Source: Rhabditoides inermis (Eukaryota; Nematoda; Chromadorea; Rhabditida; Rhabditidae). From it: a DNA stretch of 64,000 nucleotides. The DNA lies in assembly GCA_963966185.1 (NCBI GenBank), contig CAWZYM010000331.1, forward strand, positions 1,013,501 through 1,077,500, in the 5' to 3' direction. The notes beneath the pieces were generated by a model, which was given only the letters and a program-made list of their open reading frames with translations, made no database searches and had not been told where the DNA came from. The translations under genes were made by a program, and so were the position numbers. Shown here one piece after another: positions 1-12,944 of this stretch (the stretch's first letter is position 1; each line of letters opens with the position of its first letter).

Positions 1-74
1 TTTGAGAATGTATTTTAACTGCCTGACGCCACGGGATCAAAGTGTGTTGTCTGGTTTGAACATAAGCGATCGAT

Positions 75-90
75 ACTGTACAAGTACAGT
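75..90. other. 16-bp perfect dyad in the satellite monomer (representative)
   Basis: ACTGTAC-AA-GTACAGT is a perfect inverted repeat with 7-bp arms and a 2-bp centre, present once per monomer in the ACTGTAC class. In the other class the left arm is ACTATAC, giving one mismatch. It follows the GCGATCGAT segment, itself centred on the palindrome ATCGAT. It could bind a dimeric protein or extrude as a small cruciform; neither is shown by the sequence. Confidence 0.8.
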
Positions 91-3000
91 GTTTCTCAGT
101 GAAGTCACTCTCTGAAGATGATATTCAAATGGTCAGATCGTTTCTATATCGCTGCATTCGTTTGAGAATTTATTTTAACTGCCTGACGCCACGGGATCAA
201 AGTGTGTTTTCTGGTTTGAACATAAGCGATCGATACTGTACAAGTACAGTGTTTCTCAGTGAAGTCACTCTCTGAAGACGATATTTAAATGGTCAGATCG
301 TTTCTATATCGCTGCATTCGTTTGAGAATTTATTTTAACTGCCTGACGCCACGGGATCAAAGTGTGTTGTCTGGTTTGAACATAAGCGATCGATACTGTA
401 CAAGTACATTGTTTCTCAGTGAAGTCACTCTCTGAAGAAGATATTCATAATGCCAGATCGTTTCTATATCGCTGCAATCGTTTGAGAATTTATTTTTACT
501 GCCTGACGCCACGGGATCAAAGTGTGTTGTCTGGTTTGAACATAAGCGATCGATACTGTACAAGTACAGTGTTTCTCAGTGAAGTCACTCTCTGAAGGAA
601 GACGATATTTAAATGGTCAGATCGTTTCTATATCGCTGCATTCGTTTGAGAATTTATTTTAACTGCCTGACGCCACGGGATCAAAGTGTGTTGTCTGGTT
701 TGAACATAAGCGATCGATACTGTACAAGTACAGTGTTTCTCAGTGAAGTCACTCTCTGAAGATGATATTCATAATGCCAGATCGTTTCTATATCGCTGCA
801 ATCGTTTGAGAATTTATTTTTACTGCCTGACGCCACGGGATCAAAGTGTGTTGTCTGGTTTGAACATAAGCGATCGATACTATACAAGTACAGTGTTTCT
901 CAGTGAATTCACTCTCTGAAGATAATATTTAAATGGTCGGATCGTTTCTATATCGCTGCATTCGTTTGAGAATTTATTTTATGCCTGACGCCACGGGATC
1001 AAAGTGTGTTGTCTGGTTTGAACATAAGCGATCGATACTATACAAGTACAGTGTTTCTCGGTGAAGTCACTCTCTGAAGATGATATTTAAGTGGTCAGAT
1101 CGTTTCTGTATCACTGCATTCGTTTGAGACTTTATTTTAACTGTCTTACGCCACGGGATCAAAGTGTGTTTTCTGGTTTGAACATAAGCGATCGATACTG
1201 TACAAGTACAGTGTTTCTCAGTGAAGTCACTCTCTGAAGACGATATTCATAAGGCCAGATCGTTTCTATATCGCTGCATTCGTTTGAGAATTTATTTTAA
1301 CTGCCTGACGCCACGGGATCAAAGTGTGTTGTCTGGTTTGAACATAAGCGATCGATACTATACAAGTACAGTGTTTCTCAGTGAAGTCACTTTCTGGAGA
1401 TGATATTTAAATGGTCAGATCGTTTCTATATCGCTGCATTCGTTTGAGAATTTATTTTAACTGCCTGACGCCACGGGATCAAAGTGTGTTTTCTGGTTTG
1501 AACACAAGCGATCGATACTATACAAGTACAGTGTTTCTCAGTGAAGTCACTCTCTGAAGATGATATTCATAAGGCCAGATCGTTTCTATATCGCTGCATT
1601 CGTTTGAGAATTTTTTTTAACTGCCTGACGCCACGGGATTAAAGTGTGTTGTCTGATTTGAACATAAGCGATCGATACTGTACAAAAACAGTGTTTCTCA
1701 GTGAAGTCACTCTCTGAAGATGATATTTTAATGGTCAGATCGTTTCTATATCACTGCATTCGTTTGAGAATTTATTTTAACTGCCTGACGCCACGGGATC
1801 AAAGTGTGTTTTCTGGTTTGAACATAAGCGATCGATACTGTACAAGTACAGTGTTTCTCAGTGAAGTCACTCTCTGAAGACGATATTCATAAGGCCAGAT
1901 CGTTTCTATATCGCTGCATTCGTTTGAGAATTTATTTTAACTGCCTGACGCCACGGGATCAAAGTGTGTTGTCTGGTTTGAACATAAGCGATCGATACTG
2001 TACAAGTACAGTGTTTCTCAGTGAAGTCACTCTCTGAAGATGATATTCATAAGGCCAGATCGTTTCTATATCGCTGCATTCGTTTGAGAATGTATTTTAA
2101 CTGCCTGACGCCACGGGATCAAAGTGTGTTGTCTGGTTTGAACATAAGCGATCGATACTGTACAAGTACTACAAGTACAGTGTTTCTCAGTGAAGTCACT
2201 CTCTGAAGATGATATTCAAATGGTCAGATCGTTTCTATATCGCTGCATTCGTTTGAGAATTTATTTTAACTGCCTGACGCCACGGGATCAAAGTGTGTTG
2301 TCTGGTTTGAACATAAGCGATCGATACTATACAAGTACAGTGTTTCTCAGTGAAGTCACTCTCTGAAGATGATATTTAAATGGTCAGATCGTTTCTATAT
2401 CGCTGCATTCGTTTGAGAATTTATTTTAACTGCCTGACGCCACGGGATCAAAGTGTGTTTTCTGGTTTGAACATAAGCGATCGATACTGTACAAGTACAG
2501 TGTTTCTCAGTGAAGTCACTCTCTGAAGATGATATTCATAATGCCAGATCGTTTCTATATCGCTGCAATCGTTTGAGAATTTATTTTTACTGCCTGACGC
2601 CACGGGATCAAAGTGTGTTGTCTGGTTTGAACATAAGCGATCGATACTATACAAGTACAGTGTTTCTCAGTGAAGTCACTCTCTGAAGATGATATTCATA
2701 AGGCCAGATCGTTTCTATATCGCTGCATTCGTTTGAGAATTTATTTTAACTGCCTGACGCCACGGGATCAAAGTGTGTTGTCTGGTTTGAACATAAGCGA
2801 TCGATACTGTACAAGTACAGTGTTTCTCAGTGAAGTCACTCTCTGAAGATGATATTCATAAGGCCAGATCGTTTCTATATCGCTGCATTCGTTTGAGAAT
2901 GTATTTTAACTGCCTGACGCCACGGGATCAAAGTGTGTTGTCTGGTTTGAACATAAGCGATCGATACTGTACAAGTACAGTGTTTCTCAGTGAAGTCACT

Positions 3001-3189
3001 CTCTGAAGATGATATTCAAATGGTCAGATCGTTTCTTTATCGCTGCATTCGTTTGAGAATTTATTTTAACTGCCTGACGCCACGGGATCAAAGTGTGTTT
3101 TCTGGTTTGAACATAAGCGATCTATACTGTACAAGTACAGTGTTTCTCAGTGAAGTCACTCTCTGAAGACGATATTTAAATGGTCAGAT

Positions 3190-5240
3190 CGTTTCTATAT
3201 CGCTGCATTCGTTTGAGAATTTATTTTAACTGCCTGACGCCACGGGATCAAAGTGTGTTGTCTGGTTTGAACATAAGCGATCGATACTGTACAAGTACAG
3301 TGTTTCTCAGTGAAGTCACTCTCTGAAGATGATATTCATAATGCCAGATCGTTTCTATATCGCTGCAATCGTTTGAGAATTTATTTTTACTGCCTGACGC
3401 CACGGGATCAAAGTGTGTTGTCTGGTTTGAACATAAGCGATCGATACTATACAAGTACAGTGTTTCTCAGTGAAGTCACTCTCTGAAGATGATATTTAAA
3501 TGGTCAGATCGTTTCTATATCGCTGCATTCGTTTGAGAATTTATTTTAACTGCCTGACGCCACGGGATCAAAGTGTGTTTTCTGGTTTGAACATAAGCGA
3601 TCGATACTGTACAAGTACAGTGTTTCTCAGTGAAGTCACTCTCTGAAGATGATATTTAAGTGGTCAGATCGTTTCTATATCACTGCAATCGTTTGAGAAT
3701 TTATTTTAACTGCCTGACGCCACGGGATCAAAGTGTGTTTTCTGGTTTGAACATAAGCGATCGATACTGTACAAGTACAGTGTTTCTCAGTGAAGTCACT
3801 CTCTGAAGACGATATTCATAAGGCCAGATCGTTTCTATATCGCTGCATTCGTTTGAGAATTTATTTTAACTGCCTGACGCCACGGGATCAAAGTGTGTTG
3901 TCTGGTTTGAACATAAGCGATCGATACTATACAAGTACAGTGTTTCTCAGTGAAGTCACTCTCTGAATGATGATATTCAAATGGTCAGATCGTTTCTATA
4001 TCGCTGCATTCGTTTGAGAATTTATTTTAACTGCCTGACGTCACGGGATCACAGTGTGTTGTCTGGTTTGAACATAAGCGATCGATACTGTACAAGTACA
4101 GTGTTTCTCAGTGAAGTCACTCTCTGAAGATGATATTCATAAGGCCAGATCGTTTCTATATCGCTGCATTCGTTTGAGAATTTATTTTAACTGCCTGACG
4201 CCACGGGATCAAAGTGTGTTGTCTGGTTTGAACATAAGCGATCGATACTGTACAAGTACAGTGTTTCTCAGTGAAGTCACTCTCTGAAGATGATATTCAT
4301 AATGCCAGATCGTTTCTATATCGCTGCAATCGTTTGAGAATTTATTTTTACTGCCTGACGCCACGGGATCAAAGTGTGTTGTCTGGTTTGAACATAAGCG
4401 ATCGATACTATACAAGTACAGTGTTTCTCAGTGAAGTCACTCTCTGAAGATGATATTTAAATGGTCAGATCGTTTCTATATCGCTGCATTCGTTTGAGAA
4501 TTTATTTTAACTGCCTGACGCCACGGGATCAAAGTGTGTTTTCTGGTTTGAACATAAGCGATCGATACTGTACAAGTACAGTGTTTCTCAGTGAAGTCAC
4601 TCTCTGAAGATGATATTTAAGTGGTCAGATCGTTTCTATATCACTGCAATCGTTTGAGAATTTATTTTAACTGCCTGACGCCACGGGATCAAAGTGTGTT
4701 TTCTGGTTTGAACATAAGCGATCGATACTGTACAAGTACAGTGTTTCTCAGTGAAGTCACTCTCTGAAGACGATATTCATAAGGCCAGATCGTTTCTATA
4801 TCGCTGCATTCGTTTGAGAATTTATTTTAACTGCCTGACGCCACGGGATCAAAGTGTGTTGTCTGGTTTGAACATAAGCGATCGATACTATACAAGTACA
4901 GTGTTTCTCAGTGAAGTCACTCTCTGAATGATGATATTCAAATGGTCAGATCGTTTCTATATCGCTGCATTCGTTTGAGAATTTATTTTAACTGCCTGAC
5001 GTCACGGGATCACAGTGTGTTGTCTGGTTTGAACATAAGCGATCGATACTGTACAAGTACAGTGTTTCTCAGTGAAGTCACTCTCTGAAGATGATATTCA
5101 TAAGGCCAGATCGTTTCTATATCGCTGCATTCGTTTGAGAATTTATTTTAACTGCCTGACGCCACGGGATCAAAGTGTGTTGTCTGGTTTGAACATAAGC
5201 GATCGATACTGTACAAGTACAGTGTTTCTCAGTGAAGTCA
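3190..5240. repeat. Higher-order repeat, 961 bp (6 monomers), two tandem copies
   Basis: The monomer beginning GATATTCATAATGCC with GCAATCG recurs at about 3,327 and 4,288. The 1-nt insertion variant CTCTGAATGATGAT, followed by GACGTCACGGGATCACAG, recurs at 3,961 and 4,922. Six monomers plus one inserted base give the 961-bp period. Boundaries are approximate because adjacent monomers are so similar. Confidence 0.75.
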
Positions 5241-5570
5241 CTCTCTGAAGATGATATTTAAATGGTCAGATCGTTTCTATATCGTTGTATTCGTTTGAGA
5301 ATTTATTTTAACTGCCTGACGCCACGGGATCAAAGTTTGTTTTCTGGTTTGAACATAAGCGATCGATACTATACAAGTACAGTGTTTCTCAGTGAAGTCA
5401 CTCTCTGAAGATGATATTCATAAGGCCAGATCGTTTCTATATCGCTGCATTCGTTTGAGAATTTTTTTAACTGCCTGACGCCACGGGATTAAAGTGTGTT
5501 GTCTGATTTGAACATAAGCGATCGATACTGTACAAAAACAGTGTTTCTCAGTGAAGTCACTCTCTGAAGA

Positions 5571-8500
5571 TGATATTTTAATGGTCAGATCGTTTCTATA
5601 TCACTGCATTCGTTTGAGAATTTATTTTAACTGCCTGACGCCACGGGATCAAAGTGTGTTTTCTGGTTTGAACATAAGCGATCGATACTGTACAAGTACA
5701 GTGTTTCTCAGTGAAGTCACTCTCTGAAGACGATATTCATAAGGCCAGATCGTTTCTATATCGCTGCATTCGTTTGAGAATTTATTTTAACTGCCTGACG
5801 CCACGGGATCAAAGTGTGTTGTCTGGTTTGAACATAAGCGATCGATACTGTACAAGTACAGTGTTTCTCAGTGAAGTCACTCTCTGAAGATGATATTCAT
5901 AAGGCCAGATCGTTTCTATATCGCTGCATTCGTTTGAGAATGTATTTTAACTGCCTGACGCCACGGGATCAAAGTGTGTTGTATGGTTTGAACATAAGCG
6001 ATCGATACTGTACAAGTACAGTGTTTCTCAGTGAAGTCACTCTCTGAAGATGATATTCAAATGGTCAGATCGTTTCTATATCGCTGCATTCGTTTGAGAA
6101 TTTATTTTAACTGCCTGACGCCACGGGATCAAAGTGTTGTCTGGTTTGAACATAAGCGATCGATACTGTACAAGTACAGTGTTTCTCAGTGAAGTCACTC
6201 TCTGAAGATGATATTCATAATGCCAGATCGTTTCTATATCGCTGCATTCGTTTGAGAATGTATTTTAACTGCCTGACGCCACGGGATCAAAGTGTGTTGT
6301 CTGGTTTGAACATAAGCGATCGATACTGTACAAGTACTACAAGTACAGTGTTTCTCAGTGAAGTCACTCTCTGAAGATGATATTCAAATGGTCAGATCGT
6401 TTCTATATCGCTGCATTCGTTTGAGAATTTATTTTAACTGCCTGACGCCACGGGATCAAAGTGTGTTGTCTGGTTTGAACATAAGCGATCGATACTATAC
6501 AAGTACAGTGTTTCTCAGTGAAGTCACTCTCTGAAGATGATATTTAAATGGTCAGATCGTTTCTATATCGCTGCATTCGTTTGAGAATTTATTTTAACTG
6601 CCTGACGCCACGGGATCAAAGTGTGTTTTCTGGTTTGAACATAAGCGATCGATACTGTACAAGTACAGTGTTTCTCAGTGAAGTCACTCTCTGAAGATGA
6701 TATTCATAATGCCAGATCGTTTCTATATCGCTGCAATCGTTTGAGAATTTATTTTTACTGCCTGACGCCACGGGATCAAAGTGTGTTGTCTGGTTTGAAC
6801 ATAAGCGATCGATACTATACAAGTACAGTGTTTCTCAGTGAAGTCACTCTCTGAAGATGATATTCATAAGGCCAGATCGTTTCTATATCGCTGCATTCGT
6901 TTGAGAATTTATTTTAACTGCCTGACGCCACGGGATCAAAGTGTGTTGTCTGGTTTGAACATAAGCGATCGATACTGTACAAGTACAGTGTTTCTCAGTG
7001 AAGTCACTCTCTGAAGATGATATTCATAAGGCCAGATCGTTTCTATATCGCTGCATTCGTTTGAGAATGTATTTTAACTGCCTGACGCCACGGGATCAAA
7101 GTGTGTTGTCTGGTTTGAACATAAGCGATCGATACTGTACAAGTACAGTGTTTCTCAGTGAAGTCACTCTCTGAAGATGATATTCAAATGGTCAGATCGT
7201 TTCTATATCGCTGCATTCGTTTGAGAATTTATTTTAACTGCCTGACGCCACGGGATCAAAGTGTGTTTTCTGGTTTGAACATAAGCGATCGATACTGTAC
7301 AAGTACAGTGTTTCTCAGTGAAGTCACTCTCTGAAGACGATATTTAAATGGTCAGATCGTTTCTATATCGCTGCATTCGTTTGAGAATTTATTTTAACTG
7401 CCTGACGCCACGGGATCAAAGTGTGTTGTCTGGTTTGAACATAAGCGATCGATACTGTACAAGTACAGTGTTTCTCAGTGAAGTCACTCTCTGAAGATGA
7501 TATTCATAATGCCAGATCGTTTCTATATCGCTGCAATCGTTTGAGAATTTATTTTTACTGCCTGACGCCACGGGATCAAAGTGTGTTGTCTGGTTTGAAC
7601 ATAAGCGATCGATACTATACAAGTACAGTGTTTCTCAGTGAAGTCACTCTCTGAAGATGATATTTTAATGGTCAGATCGTTTCTATATCACTGCATTCGT
7701 TTGAGAATTTATTTTAACTGCCTGACGCCACGGGATCAAAGTGTGTTTTCTGGTTTGAACATAAGCGATCGATACTGTACAAGTACAGTGTTTCTCAGTG
7801 AAGTCACTCTCTGAAGACGATATTCATAAGGCCAGATCGTTTCTATATCGCTGCATTCGTTTGAGAATTTATTTTAACTGCCTGACGCCACGGGATCAAA
7901 GTGTGTTGTCTGGTTTGAACATAAGCGATCGATACTGTACAAGTACAGTGTTTCTCAGTGAAGTCACTCTCTGAAGATGATATTCATAAGGCCAGATCGT
8001 TTCTATATCGCTGCATTCGTTTGAGAATGTATTTTAACTGCCTGACGCCACGGGATCAAAGTGTGTTGTATGGTTTGAACATAAGCGATCGATACTGTAC
8101 AAGTACAGTGTTTCTCAGTGAAGTCACTCTCTGAAGATGATATTCAAATGGTCAGATCGTTTCTATATCGCTGCATTCGTTTGAGAATTTATTTTAACTG
8201 CCTGACGCCACGGGATCAAAGTGTTGTCTGGTTTGAACATAAGCGATCGATACTGTACAAGTACAGTGTTTCTCAGTGAAGTCACTCTCTGAAGATGATA
8301 TTCATAATGCCAGATCGTTTCTATATCGCTGCATTCGTTTGAGAATGTATTTTAACTGCCTGACGCCACGGGATCAAAGTGTGTTGTCTGGTTTGAACAT
8401 AAGCGATCGATACTGTACAAGTACTACAAGTACAGTGTTTCTCAGTGAAGTCACTCTCTGAAGATGATATTCAAATGGTCAGATCGTTTCTATATCGCTG

Positions 8501-9746
8501 CATTCGTTTGAGAATTTATTTTAACTGCCTGACGCCACGGGATCAAAGTGTGTTGTCTGGTTTGAACATAAGCGATCGATACTATACAAGTACAGTGTTT
8601 CTCAGTGAAGTCACTCTCTGAAGATGATATTTAAATGGTCAGATCGTTTCTATATCGCTGCATTCGTTTGAGAATTTATTTTAACTGCCTGACGCCACGG
8701 GATCAAAGTGTGTTTTCTGGTTTGAACATAAGCGATCGATACTGTACAAGTACAGTGTTTCTCAGTGAAGTCACTCTCTGAAGATGATATTCATAATGCC
8801 AGATCGTTTCTATATCGCTGCAATCGTTTGAGAATTTATTTTTACTGCCTGACGCCACGGGATCAAAGTGTGTTGTCTGGTTTGAACATAAGCGATCGAT
8901 ACTATACAAGTACAGTGTTTCTCAGTGAAGTCACTCTCTGAAGATGATATTCATAAGGCCAGATCGTTTCTATATCGCTGCATTCGTTTGAGAATTTATT
9001 TTAACTGCCTGACGCCACGGGATCAAAGTGTGTTGTCTGGTTTGAACATAAGCGATCGATACTGTACAAGTACAGTGTTTCTCAGTGAAGTCACTCTCTG
9101 AAGATGATATTCATAAGGCCAGATCGTTTCTATATCGCTGCATTCGTTTGAGAATGTATTTTAACTGCCTGACGCCACGGGATCAAAGTGTGTTGTCTGG
9201 TTTGAACATAAGCGATCGATACTGTACAAGTACAGTGTTTCTCAGTGAAGTCACTCTCTGAAGATGATATTCAAATGGTCAGATCGTTTCTATATCGCTG
9301 CATTCGTTTGAGAATTTATTTTAACTGCCTGACGCCACGGGATCAAAGTGTGTTTTCTGGTTTGAACATAAGCGATCGATACTGTACAAGTACAGTGTTT
9401 CTCAGTGAAGTCACTCTCTGAAGACGATATTTAAATGGTCAGATCGTTTCTATATCGCTGCATTCGTTTGAGAATTTATTTTAACTGCCTGACGCCACGG
9501 GATCAAAGTGTGTTGTCTGGTTTGAACATAAGCGATCGATACTGTACAAGTACAGTGTTTCTCAGTGAAGTCACTCTCTGAAGATGATATTCATAATGCC
9601 AGATCGTTTCTATATCGCTGCAATCGTTTGAGAATTTATTTTTACTGCCTGACGCCACGGGATCAAAGTGTGTTGTCTGGTTTGAACATAAGCGATCGAT
9701 ACTATACAAGTACAGTGTTTCTCAGTGAAGTCACTCTCTGAAGATG
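5571..9746. repeat. Higher-order repeat, 2,087 bp (13 monomers), two tandem copies
   Basis: The diagnostic monomer with GATATTTTAATGG and ATCACTGCATTC occurs at about 5,571 and again at about 7,658. The following 13 monomers recur in the same order, including one with a 2-bp deletion (AAGTGTTGTC, near 6,135 and 8,220) and one with a 9-bp insertion giving CAAGTACTACAAGTAC (near 6,334 and 8,421). The period is 13 x 160 + 9 - 2 = 2,087 bp. A related but shorter version, lacking about two monomers, is present near 1,721-3,486. Confidence 0.85.
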
Positions 9747-10702
9747 ATATTTAAATGGTCAGATCGTTTCTATATCGCTGCATTCGTTTGAGAATTTATT
9801 TTAACTGCCTGACGCCACGGGATCAAAGTGTGTTTTCTGGTTTGAACATAAGCGATCGATACTGTACAAGTTTAGTGTTTCTCAGTGAAGTCACTCTCTG
9901 AAGACGATATTTAAATGGTCAGATCGTTTCTATATCGCTGCATTCGTTTGAGAATTTATTTTAACTGCCTGACGCCACGGGATCAAAGTGTGTTGTCTGG
10001 TTTGAACATAAGCGATCGATACTGTACAAGTACAGTGTTTCTCAGTGAAGTCACTCTCTGAAGATGATATTCATAATGCCAGATCGTTTCTATATCGCTG
10101 CAATCGTTTGAGAATTTATTTTTACTGCCTGACGCCACGGGATCAAAGTGTGTTGTCTGGTTTGAACATAAGCGATCGATACTATACAAGTACAGTGTTT
10201 CTCAGTGAAGTCACTCTCTGAAGATGATATTCATAAGGCCAGATGGCCAGATCGTTTCTATATCGCTGCATTCGTTTGAGAATTTTTTTAACTGCCTGAC
10301 GCTACGGGATCAAAGTGTGTTGTCTGGTTTGAACATAAGCGATCGATACTATACAAGTACACTGTTTCTCAGTGAAGTCACTCTCTGAAGATGATATTTA
10401 AGTGGTCAGATCGTTTCTATATCACTGCAATCGTTTGAGAATTTATTTTAACTGCCTGACGCCACGGGATCAAAGTGTGTTTTCTGGTTTGAACATAAGC
10501 GATCGATACTGTACAAGTACAGTGTTTCTCAGTGAAGTCACTCTCTGAAGACGATATTCATAAGGCCAGATCGTTTCTATATCGCTGCATTCGTTTGAGA
10601 ATTTATTTTAACTGCCTGACGCCACGGGATCAAAGTGTGTTGTCTGGTTTGAACATAAGCGATCGATACTATACAAGTACAGTGTTTCTCAGTGAAGTCA
10701 CT

Positions 10703-12944
10703 CTCTGAATGATGATATTCAAATGGTCAGATCGTTTCTATATCGCTGCATTCGTTTGAGAATTTATTTTAACTGCCTGACGTCACGGGATCACAGTGTG
10801 TTGTCTGGTTTGAACATAAGCGATCGATACTGTACAAGTACAGTGTTTCTCAGTGAAGTCACTCTCTGAAGATGATATTCATAAGGCCAGATCGTTTCTA
10901 TATCGCTGCATTCGTTTGAGAATTTATTTCAACTGCCTGACGCCACGGGATCAAAGTGTGTTGTCTGGTTTGAACATAAGCGATCGATACTGTACAAGTA
11001 CAGTGTTTCTCAGTGAAGTCACTCTCTGAAGATGATATTTAAATGGTCAGATCGTTTCTATATCGCTGTATTCGTTTGAGAATTTATTTTAACTGCCTGA
11101 CGCCACGGGATCAAAGTTTGTTTTCTGGTTTGAACATAAGCGATCGATACTATACAAGTACAGTGTTTCTCAGTGAAGTCACTCTTTGGAAATGATATTC
11201 AAATGGTCAGATCGTTTCTATATCGCTGCCTTCGTTTGAGAATTTATTTCAACTGCCTGACGCCACGGGATCAAAGTGTGTTGTCTGGTTTGAACATAAG
11301 CGATCGATACTGTACAAGTACAGTGTTTCTCAGTGAAGTCACTCTCTGAAGATGATATTTAAATGGTCAGATCGTTTCTATATCGCTGCATTCGTTTGAG
11401 AATGTATTTTAACTGCCTGACGCCACGGGATCAAAGTGTGTTGTCTGGTTTGAACATAAGCGATCGATACTGTACAAGTACAGTGTTTCTCAGTGAAGTC
11501 ACTTTCTGAAGATGATATTTAAATGGTCAGATCGTTTCTATATCGCTGCATTCGTTTGAGAATGTATTTTAACTGCCTGACGCCACGGGATCAAAGTGTG
11601 TTGTCTGGTTTGAACATAAGCGATCGATACTATACAAGTACAGTGTTTCTCAGTGAAGTCACTCTCTGAAGATGATATTTAAATGGTCAGATCGTTTCTA
11701 TATCGCTGCATTCGTTTGAGAATGTATTTTAACTGCCTGACGCCACGGGATCAAAGTGTGTTGTCTGGTTTGAACATAAGCGATCGATACTATACAAGTA
11801 CAGTGTTTCTCAGTGAAGTCACTCTCTGAATGATGATATTCAAATGGTCAGATCGTTTCTATATCGCTGCATTCGTTTGAGAATTTATTTTAACTGCCTG
11901 ACGTCACGGGATCACAGTGTGTTGTCTGGTTTGAACATAAGCGATCGATACTGTACAAGTACAGTGTTTCTCAGTGAAGTCACTCTCTGAAGATGATATT
12001 CATAAGGCCAGATCGTTTCTATATCGCTGCATTCGTTTGAGAATTTATTTTAACTGCCTGACGCCACGGGATCAAAGTGTGTTGTCTGGTTTGAACATAA
12101 GCGATCGATACTGTACAAGTACAGTGTTTCTCAGTGAAGTCACTCTCTGAAGATGATATTTAAATGGTCAGATCGTTTCTATATCGCTGTATTCGTTTGA
12201 GAATTTATTTTAACTGCCTGACGCCACGGGATCAAAGTTTGTTTTCTGGTTTGAACATAAGCGATCGATACTATACAAGTACAGTGTTTCTCAGTGAAGT
12301 CACTCTTTGGAAATGATATTCAAATGGTCAGATCGTTTCTATATCGCTGCCTTCGTTTGAGAATTTATTTCAACTGCCTGACGCCACGGGATCAAAGTGT
12401 GTTGTCTGGTTTGAACATAAGCGATCGATACTGTACAAGTACAGTGTTTCTCAGTGAAGTCACTCTCTGAAGATGATATTTAAATGGTCAGATCGTTTCT
12501 ATATCGCTGCATTCGTTTGAGAATGTATTTTAACTGCCTGACGCCACGGGATCAAAGTGTGTTGTCTGGTTTGAACATAAGCGATCGATACTGTACAAGT
12601 ACAGTGTTTCTCAGTGAAGTCACTTTCTGAAGATGATATTTAAATGGTCAGATCGTTTCTATATCGCTGCATTCGTTTGAGAATGTATTTTAACTGCCTG
12701 ACGCCACGGGATCAAAGTGTGTTGTCTGGTTTGAACATAAGCGATCGATACTATACAAGTACAGTGTTTCTCAGTGAAGTCACTCTCTGAAGATGATATT
12801 TAAATGGTCAGATCGTTTCTATATCGCTGCATTCGTTTGAGAATGTATTTTAACTGCCTGACGCCACGGGATCAAAGTGTGTTGTCTGGTTTGAACATAA
12901 GCGATCGATACTATACAAGTACAGTGTTTCTCAGTGAAGTCACT
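10703..12944. repeat. Higher-order repeat, 1,121 bp (7 monomers), two tandem copies
   Basis: The variant CTCTGAATGATGAT starts a run at 10,703 and again at 11,824. The intervening seven monomers recur in order, including one with GTGAAGTCACTCTTTGGAAA (about 11,180 and 12,300) and one with ATCGCTGCCTTCG. The same insertion monomer also appears in the 961-bp block further left, so the two families share ancestry. Confidence 0.8.
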
